From Fulvivirga marina (GTDB taxonomy: Bacteria; Bacteroidota; Bacteroidia; Cytophagales; Cyclobacteriaceae): 64,000 bases of DNA. The stretch is taken from positions 718,833-782,832 of the forward strand of contig NZ_JAEUGD010000066.1 in NCBI RefSeq assembly GCF_016775155.1. The letters are read 5' to 3'. Shown piece by piece: positions 47,501 through 54,500 of the stretch. The notes beneath the pieces are model-generated. The model ran no database searches, had not been told where the DNA came from, and saw only the letters and a list, made by a program, of their open reading frames with translations. Numbering within the stretch: position 1 is the first letter of the stretch; each line of letters opens with the position of its first letter. A program made the translations under genes and the position numbers.

Positions 47501-49909
47501 CTCTACTGACTCCCTCTCACAAACAGCCAGAAACTCCCTGCATAACTCCGAATCATTTGCCAACACGATCCAGGTCTCTCCCTTTTTCGGATTTACATGG
47601 GTCTTTTTCAATGGTGTTCTACTCCAGGAAGCATGATAGAACCAGTCTTCTACCTTCTCCTTTTTATATAAATCATTTCCTAAATGTTGTTGTGTGAGCT
47701 CTTTTATATCCTTATCAATCCAATACCTGCTTCTTTCAAACGGATAGGTTGGTAACGGCACTTTTGATAACGCTGTCTGATCAGCCAGAGCTTCCCAGTT
47801 AACAGTGATCCCATTCTCCCAAAGTTGTCCAAGCAAAGCTGCAAAACTGTTTTGCTCTACTTTAAATATCAGGCATCCCTTATCGCTCTTCAGGTCTTCT
47901 TCGCTTACCAGATTCAGACTACCAATGCTATAACATTTTATATCCCCACTACCTGCTAACTCCTGCTCTCCTTTCCCCAGATCCTGGATAAGGGTAACCA
48001 TTGTATTAGCCGTTATTTCCTGATCATTATTTTGGGCAATCCATTTCAGACATGTAGCTTCAGCATTATTATTGCCTGCTATTGCGTACATCATAGCCTG
48101 CATGTAAGTAGCTTTAACAACACTTACATTCACTCTTGCGTCCTTCAGGAATCTGGCAATACTTAAGTGCCAGAACAAGCATGAGGCCTCACTTTGACTG
48201 ATGAATTCTTTAACCGAAGCAGAAGACTGTATTACCCCTTGAAGCTCCTGATAGGTTTTGTCTATGTATTTACGAACAATGTCAGAATTCTCATATAGCT
48301 TTATTGCAGAGTCGCTGTTAAAGTCAAACGCGGTATAATCCAGCATTAACTTCTCAGGTTTGGTGGTAACCCTGGCATAGCGATACTCTTCCAAAGCCAG
48401 TTGCCCTAGTAACTCCTCAAGGTTATTAACGGCTATTGATCTTCTGAAAGTCAACTCTTTTCTACCTTCCTGTAATGTGTATGCAACATCAGATAAGGCA
48501 AGGTTCTGATTTTTATTCAAATGTTCACGTAGCTGACGCCCCTGCTGAGCCAAAGCGGTTTGAGTTTTTGCACTCAAAACAATTACCTGTTCTCCGGCAG
48601 TATTTTGTTTCTTTTCCTGCACATATTCTTCAAGTATAACATGCACGTTGGTACCTCCGATACCCATCGAGCTTACTCCTGCATATACAGGAAACTCGTC
48701 TTCGGCCAATGACACTGGCTGCTGAGGGATAAAAAACGGACTGTTGATCAGGTCAAGATTTTCATTAGGTATTTCAAAGTTGATTGTAGCCGGTAATACC
48801 CTATGCTTAACAGATAGAACGGTTTTAATAAAACCCGCAACTCCTGCCGCTGCATCCAGGTGGCCGATGTTGGATTTCACCGACCCTGTTCCTATGCTGC
48901 CCGCAGGCTGATCTCCAAATACATTTTTAAGTGCCCGCACCTCTACGGAATCTCCTAAAGGTGTGGCAGCACCATGGGTTTCCAGGTAGCGAATATCGGA
49001 CTTGTCTATTCCGGAAATTTCAATTGCCTCTTTTATCACGTCGGCCTGCCCTTGTACACTGGGTGCTGCATACCCTACTTTCTGTCGGCCATCATTATTA
49101 ATGGCCGAACTTTTTACTACTCCATGTATATAGTCTCCATCTTCAATGGCATCTTCCAGGGGTTTAAGTGCAACAACGCCTCCTCCATAGCCAAATACAA
49201 AACCTGAGGCATTGGCATCAAATGACTTTATCTTGCCATCTGGCGAGAAAAACATGCCGTCGCTGTATAAATGACCACTTTTCTGATATGGGCTTACAGA
49301 TACACCACCGGCTAGTGCCACCTGACACTCTCCACTGAGTACACTCCTGCAAGCAGCATGTATGGCAACCATAGAAGTAGAGCACGCAGTCTGTATACTA
49401 TAACTTGGGCCCCTGAAATCGAATAAATAAGACGCCAGGGTTGTCATCAGATCCTTGGTTGAATTCATCCCTGCAGAAAACGGGTCAATATTATCTTTTG
49501 GCTGCAAATGGGTCTTCAATTTCCAGTCAAAATTGTCAATAGCTCCTCCGTACAATCCAATAGACCCTTTAAACTTTTGAGGGTTGATGCCGGCATTTTC
49601 CAATACCTCATTGATCAGCTCAATAAACAGTCTCACCTGCGGATCCATAAACACAACATCCTGGGCAGACAAACCAAAATAGTTTGCATCAAAATATTCT
49701 ATTCCCTCGAGATAGCCCTTTGCCCTGACATATTGTGGATTATCCAATAATTCTCTACCTATACCTGCTTTAAGCAGATCTTCCTTTGAAAAATGGGTAA
49801 TACAGTTTTTACTATTGATCAGGTTATTCCAAAACTCGTCTATGCTCTTTGACATTGGAAATCTACCTGCCATCCCAATGATGGCGACCTCCATTCCTGT
49901 TCTTTCCAT
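44552..49909 (-). CDS. Hybrid PKS-NRPS with degenerate AT (KS-AT0-KR-ACP-C)
   Basis: A 1785-residue protein. Order: KS (1-430; Cys in TACSTS near 174, ETHGAAT, NIGHLDAA, all intact); a shrunken AT-like region (about 480-690) in which the GHSxGE elbow is replaced by KATYMQA and the His motif is missing; KR (GGLGNIG near 983); ACP (LGGNSLKMI near 1290); C (HHIICDGVT near 1473), ending at the C-terminus. The missing AT function is probably supplied in trans by the discrete acyltransferase two genes upstream. The KR keeps Ser and Tyr, but the usual YxxxN reads Y-A-A-T-S, so activity is less certain. The C domain has no A domain on this protein and must work with A1 of the next one. The tail VSGMDFDF is acidic-hydrophobic like the other docking tails. 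Confidence 0.94.
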   Translation of the reverse strand: MERTGMEVAIIGMAGRFPMSKSIDEFWNNLINSKNCITHFSKEDLLKAGIGRELLDNPQYVRAKGYLEGIEYFDANYFGLSAQDVVFMDPQVRLFIELINEVLENAGINPQKFKGSIGLYGGAIDNFDWKLKTHLQPKDNIDPFSAGMNSTKDLMTTLASYLFDFRGPSYSIQTACSTSMVAIHAACRSVLSGECQVALAGGVSVSPYQKSGHLYSDGMFFSPDGKIKSFDANASGFVFGYGGGVVALKPLEDAIEDGDYIHGVVKSSAINNDGRQKVGYAAPSVQGQADVIKEAIEISGIDKSDIRYLETHGAATPLGDSVEVRALKNVFGDQPAGSIGTGSVKSNIGHLDAAAGVAGFIKTVLSVKHRVLPATINFEIPNENLDLINSPFFIPQQPVSLAEDEFPVYAGVSSMGIGGTNVHVILEEYVQEKKQNTAGEQVIVLSAKTQTALAQQGRQLREHLNKNQNLALSDVAYTLQEGRKELTFRRSIAVNNLEELLGQLALEEYRYARVTTKPEKLMLDYTAFDFNSDSAIKLYENSDIVRKYIDKTYQELQGVIQSSASVKEFISQSEASCLFWHLSIARFLKDARVNVSVVKATYMQAMMYAIAGNNNAEATCLKWIAQNNDQEITANTMVTLIQDLGKGEQELAGSGDIKCYSIGSLNLVSEEDLKSDKGCLIFKVEQNSFAALLGQLWENGITVNWEALADQTALSKVPLPTYPFERSRYWIDKDIKELTQQHLGNDLYKKEKVEDWFYHASWSRTPLKKTHVNPKKGETWIVLANDSELCREFLAVCERESVEVIRVKKDEGRMGLHQVFDKTDVKEPNRIVSFWHIGDAAKDFNVDELLFDNGYNTAIALAKAIHKKGISQPVSLHWVSTSLFDVTGGERINPSATTVLGPLRSIPQEQPIVTCQVLDVSTVERNIQVLVSQIWNELCQANTVPQVAFRNGHRWEMDYHLMAPQPAPVKSKFEKNGLYIVSGGLGNIGLTIAEYLTSTYNAHVVLLSRNALPAEEQWDSILDQGQASGIGKRIAFLKKLKQQKAKVTIAACDVTDSAQVKAVIENLSAEYGKINGVFHAAGSIGEDAFTPAIETSDLHASGANYNAKVLGTINLWEALKGKDMDFCLLMSSISSALGGLGFSEYAATSHFLENFALWANMQSDCTWSSVGWDSWPVTGGKEDSDMLVDQLRMSPEEAGVALEYAINLEQDGFAVIHSPADLNKRVEQWVIGSEEEDEEKEIARAPRPEVSTEYIEPITELEKEIASIWMNVLGLDRVGLDDSFFELGGNSLKMIAVASNIHKKLKRKVEIKRLFKALTIRAVRAYLESLDEDHSYQAIEKVPAAEYHALTPAMTNIFMQCQFRNIGTVYNIANGLLLQGKADVDQIRKCAQALVDRHEPLRTSFHNVEGVPMQKIHENCEVNLEVFESKDDRNEIEQLIGKLIRPFDLAEKSLFRVGLIHVADEKSILIFDLHHIICDGVTISVLADEFTQLYAGEQLEALPVQLKDYIAYLQRNEKDGAEKFWLEHLAPELPLLELPADFDRGAGREFEGAQYSFEIDKSIIHKLNESHNDRSVTLFVKLMSITYILLSKYSTQEDIIIGSGVAGRNHPDVSRTTGLFFNAFPVRIKQSSDITYAELIEAVKELMLNIYQYESCDMEKVYKQLQLQRKPDRNFLYDVVFLLQNYQASGIGIDNVDISHYPLPVKYSQNDITFHAYQLEESGLKMVLTYSSKLFKEDTIQRMGANFEMIAKQVAENSAIKVSNIEIGDIYEKAEVDVSGMDFDF

Positions 49910-49953
49910 GATAGATATATTGCTGTTTCCGCTACGGTGAGCGAATTGTTATT

Positions 49954-51540
49954 TTATTTTAACTCCAGTTCTTTTTCTCCAAACAATCGTTCTGCTACTC
50001 TTCCTTTCTCTTTACAAACCTCCAGCAGCTTATTAGAAGCTATGATAGGGTTTGAGTCTTCAGTATATTTTACGGCCATTACGTGGTTGAGCCACGGCTC
50101 CTGCCCCATAGCATACACATAAACTTCTTTGCAGTCGAAGCGATCTACGATATCTATTCCCCGCTCGTAGTTAGAGCCTGCCAGCCTTCTGGACTTATCC
50201 ATATCACTTGGCAATGACTTAGAAAGTAAAGGACCATACAACCAGCTTAAAGGTGCTCCATCGCACTCCATACCTAAAAACAGTACATCAATATGTCCGT
50301 AGATCTTCTGTACGTGCTCATAAAGTGCCGGCTCCAGATTGCATGAGTCTGCCGCAAGCATAATTTTCTTTTTGTTAATCTCTATCAACCATGCTGCTTT
50401 TGTCCGAATGTTTAAATCTGCATGCTCACCAAAGAAAGGTATAGCTGTTAAAGTTCCTGTTGGGGTATTAATGCTCTCCAATTCATCCAGTTCAATGGTA
50501 TTGTTAAAGCCCAAATAACTAAGCGTAAGTTTCAATGACGGATCTTGAAGCGCTCCACCACCACTTTTGGGAACTACTATATTTTTCACCTTGTGTCTGA
50601 TCTGTAACAAGGTCTCTATAAGAATATGATCCTGGTGATTGTGAGTAATAACTACATAATCAATCTGGTCAGGTAAGTCCTCATAGGTATATCTCGAGAT
50701 ATCACTTTCATAGGTATAGCTTAATACAGGGTCGAAGAGTACATTAAAGCCATTTGCTTCTATGAGTATACACGCATGCCCAAAATACCTCCAACGAATG
50801 CTATCTCCTTTATAACTCTCATATACGGGAGGTTTTTCTGTGGTAAAAAAGCTTTTAAACAGTTCCGCTTTACCGTTTTGCATACCGATTTTATCTAAAA
50901 TCTCTTGAAGGGGACGAGGTGTGGTTTTCATTTCAAACAACTCATCAATCAATGCTGAATTAAAGGGCATCTTCAACTCAACGCTCTTATCATCTTCAAG
51001 TCTTGGAGTACTCATCACAAAAGGTCTGTCATCTTTATCAATAAGTGACATCATTAGGCTTTGTGCTGAATCATTATAAAATTCACTTTTGAATAACAGA
51101 GGCTCTATTAACCTGTAAGATGGTTGGTTGTTGAGATCATATACCAACTCCACATATCCTTTCAGTATATCGGGAACTTGTTTGTAAAGGTCTTGCAAAG
51201 AGAACCCCTTTGCAGAAGATAGCAACATTTTATCGAGCTCCACCAACGCATTCGCCAGCTCAAACATCTTTGCTCTCTCTTTTTTAGTTTGTGTAATCAG
51301 GTTTTTTATATCCTCAACTCTTCTTTCAGGATAATCGATAAAAGGGCCTCCCAAAAGCGCTGGGTTGGCTACAGCCATCTCATGCAACTCCGGAGATTCG
51401 GCATAAGACTCCATAATCTCCATGTGACGATTTTTAATGTTCATAGCTGCAGTGGCCGGTGAAATCAGATGCGACCATGCATACCAGTTATCAATTAAAG
51501 GTTCAATTACTACATTCGGTTTTAGATATACTTTATCCAT
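49954..51540 (-). CDS. CmlA-like diiron beta-hydroxylase of a carrier-bound amino acid
   Basis: 528 residues: an N-terminal domain of about 230 residues followed by a metallo-beta-lactamase fold. The metal motif is H300-x-H302-x-D304-H305 (THNHQDH), followed by E372 (FFGEHADL) and D398 (LAADSCN). As I recall CmlA of chloramphenicol biosynthesis (about 530 residues), its ligands H305, H307, D309, H310, E377 and D403 fall at these places with one constant shift of five. The Glu where hydrolases have His is the hallmark of the oxygenase group, to which FrsH (leucine hydroxylase for FR900359) also belongs. These enzymes use a carboxylate-bridged diiron centre and O2 to hydroxylate the beta carbon of an aminoacyl-PCP. 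The target module here cannot be read from sequence. The alternative is a hydrolytic NAPE-PLD/UlaG-like enzyme, less likely given the Glu, the size and the NRPS setting. Confidence 0.82.
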   Translation of the reverse strand: MDKVYLKPNVVIEPLIDNWYAWSHLISPATAAMNIKNRHMEIMESYAESPELHEMAVANPALLGGPFIDYPERRVEDIKNLITQTKKERAKMFELANALVELDKMLLSSAKGFSLQDLYKQVPDILKGYVELVYDLNNQPSYRLIEPLLFKSEFYNDSAQSLMMSLIDKDDRPFVMSTPRLEDDKSVELKMPFNSALIDELFEMKTTPRPLQEILDKIGMQNGKAELFKSFFTTEKPPVYESYKGDSIRWRYFGHACILIEANGFNVLFDPVLSYTYESDISRYTYEDLPDQIDYVVITHNHQDHILIETLLQIRHKVKNIVVPKSGGGALQDPSLKLTLSYLGFNNTIELDELESINTPTGTLTAIPFFGEHADLNIRTKAAWLIEINKKKIMLAADSCNLEPALYEHVQKIYGHIDVLFLGMECDGAPLSWLYGPLLSKSLPSDMDKSRRLAGSNYERGIDIVDRFDCKEVYVYAMGQEPWLNHVMAVKYTEDSNPIIASNKLLEVCKEKGRVAERLFGEKELELK

Positions 51541-51582
51541 ATCTTGGTTTGGAATATTTAATTTGTTGATTACGAAACTTAT

Positions 51583-54500
51583 TTATATGTCTGATTTACT
51601 TTTTCTCTTCCTGAGCATCATCAACTTACTGTTGACCTCTTTTGCACTTTTCTTTTCCGCTACTTCTGCTACTTCAGGTTCTCCATCACCTTTATTTGTG
51701 AAATGGTCTATGAAAGATGTGATGGTAGGATAGGTATAGTAATCTGTGATCTGCACATCCAGGTCAAGTCTTTTCTTGATCTTGCCATTGATCATTACTA
51801 TATCCAGCGAAGTAAGTCCAACTTCAAAGAAGTTGCTATTGGGGTTAGTATCAACATCAAGGAATTTGTTAAACTCCTCTCTGATCACTTCTCTAACCTC
51901 TTCTTTATCGTGTACCTTGCCTTCACCTTCCTGTTTACCATTACTGCCCCTGTCCATGATGATAAGTCTGCTCAGGTAGTCTACATCCATTCGGGTAGAA
52001 ATTACCACTTGCGGCTGCTCAACCAACTGAAGCAGGTAGTTAAGGCTTTTCAGGCCTTCTTCTCCGCTGAAGCCACCAACCAGATCATCATCTGTTACCC
52101 GCTTGTGGTGCTTCTCCACCTCAACGGCAAGTCCAATGCTCTCCCAGCGATCCCAGTTGACCGCAATAACCTTTTGTGAAGGGTTTTTGGTCTGTACATA
52201 GTTGGCAAATGCATCTACAAACAAATTAGATGTACAATAATGGACCTGTCCTACAGCGGAAACAAATGATGTAAGTGCTGAGCTTAACATCACAAAATCA
52301 GTAGGGATATCCCGGAGCGCATTGACCAGGTTAACGGCACCTTTTATTTTAGGGCTTAGTAACTTGTAAGCCAGACTTTCATTAACATTCTGGATGGTAC
52401 AATCATCAGGAGTGGCAGCCAAGTGCATAACACCGTCTATACGTCCGTATTTTTTATAAACGTACTGCATTTGCTGATGTACAGCTACTTTATCTGTTAC
52501 ATCAAAATTGGCCAGTTCATACCTTATACCATTCTTTTCAAGGTCTATCAGTTTTTTTAACCTCTGCTTCAACAGCTCGTTGTTGTGGTTTCCTGCTGAC
52601 TGAGATACCGCTCCTTTTTGTGCAAGTATTACGCTTGTATTTCTCTCTGCACCTTCCCCCGGAAAGCTTACTATATTTTCATACTGACACTTCTTCAGTT
52701 TATCTTTCCATTGCTGAGCACTCATTAGTGGTGAATGGTTTTTCACTCTGTCATCCTCATACTCAAGCCACCCTTCTACAAGCCCCCAAATGAGATTTGT
52801 CCAGCTATAGATATAGGTTGACTCAACCAGCCCGAGATAGCCTCCTGACCTCAGCAATCTCTTGAGGTTATCCAGTGCTCCGGAGACCTGTTTGGGTACA
52901 TGCACAACATTATAACCAAGTATTATATCAAAACTATCTTCACGGAAGCCCTGAGATACCGGGTCTGTTGCGATGTCAAGTACCTGATAATTAATGAAGT
53001 CAATGCCTCTTTTCCGGGCTTCAGCCTCTGCTTTGATGAGGTTAGCCCTAGCCACATCAGTAAAGTAGTATTCAACTTTTTCCGGGTCAAGGAGAGGAAG
53101 GATATGACTTGTTAACGAGCCAGAACCTGCACCAACTTCCAGGATTCTCAACTTCCTGTTTTGAGGCAAAGTATTAATCAGTTCTGGTAGTAAATTCTCT
53201 CCACATAGCTTAAGGTAAAGTTCATCATCTGTAAATGCGGGGATGCCCTGCATTTTTTCTGCTATAATACCTTGTGGTGAGTCCTTATATAAAAATGATA
53301 CCGGCTCTTTTTGACCTGTCAGTATTTGATCATAGGTACGGGTACACTCGTATACCAGCTCGAATAACCCTGCAAACACCTTATGTTGTATGACAAATTT
53401 TTCAAGCAGAGACTCCTCATTACCTTCACTAACTCTGAGAACTTTAATGTTATTACCCTGTACGCTTATCCATTGTTCTGACTCCAGTAGATGGAATAAG
53501 TATCCTAATAACTTGTCATACTTAGGCTCAACTTTCAAAGTTTTAGACAGTTGTTCCTTGTTCAGAGTATCTCCTTTGTTAATAGCAGCATTTCGCTGTA
53601 AATAAGCCATTGTATTGCTGGCACAAAACGTATTCAGATCTTGCAACACGGTGCCATGCTCTTCGATTTTGAGTATACCCAGCTTCTGTTCCAGCTCCTG
53701 TTCCTTTCTCAGAATAAGTGACTGCGACTCATCACTAAGCCCTTTTACCTGCTCACCTTTTTCCTCAGTCTTGAGTTTGCCTTCAAGTATATCTTCCCAT
53801 TCTTCCCGTTCCGGCAAGGCATTCTTACCTGTCAGAATCAGACTGGTATTTTCCACTTGCCCAAAGTATTTAGCCATTTCTAAACCTATACCTCCAAGAC
53901 CCCCTACCATTACGTAAACGCCATCTTTCTTTAGCAAGTCCTCTGCTCTTCTTTCCGCCAAACTTTCTGATAATTTGTTAAAAGAAGGCACCCATCTGTC
54001 TCCCATACGAAATGCTACCGCCGGGTGAAAATGATCATTATTGATCTCTGCTATTACGGCATCGATATCACTGACTTTTCCATTACTGACCTCCAGATCA
54101 ATCAGTTGCGTTTTGATGTGATCTGTTTCTACCTCTATGAGTTTAGCTGGGCCATGAAACAAACTGGTATAAGGGTTGGTGTTATCCTTTGCCAGTACTT
54201 TAAAAGTACCACTGCCCAGCACTGTAAGCTTAAATGGCCTTTTGAGAGGTGTAAGTGCCTGAGCCAGTTTGTTTAGGCTCAAAAAGCCAAGATCCATAGC
54301 CGTACCTAGTATTTCTTCTTCATTGACCTGATCCAACTCGCCAAGTCCTCTACCAAATATTATAGACTCGGGAAGTGTATTATTTTCTTGCAGGAACTTG
54401 ATCAGCGCTATAAAGTTCTGATTTTGTGCAGGGTCAATGGTAATATGCTCCGGATTTGTAAAATCATTTACCGTTCCAAATTTCACCTGTATCACCTTGG

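Noticed and set aside
43815-49909. A sequencing frameshift joining the 1785- and 2320-residue proteins into one module
   Set aside because: The first protein ends with a complete C domain and a docking-like tail, and the second starts after a 46-bp spacer with an extra half C, so the split looks genuine.
49954-51540. Annotation as NAPE-PLD or UlaG-like lactonase
   Set aside because: The HxHxDH motif fits either, but the Glu at 372, the large N-terminal domain, the total length and the NRPS setting favour the CmlA group.
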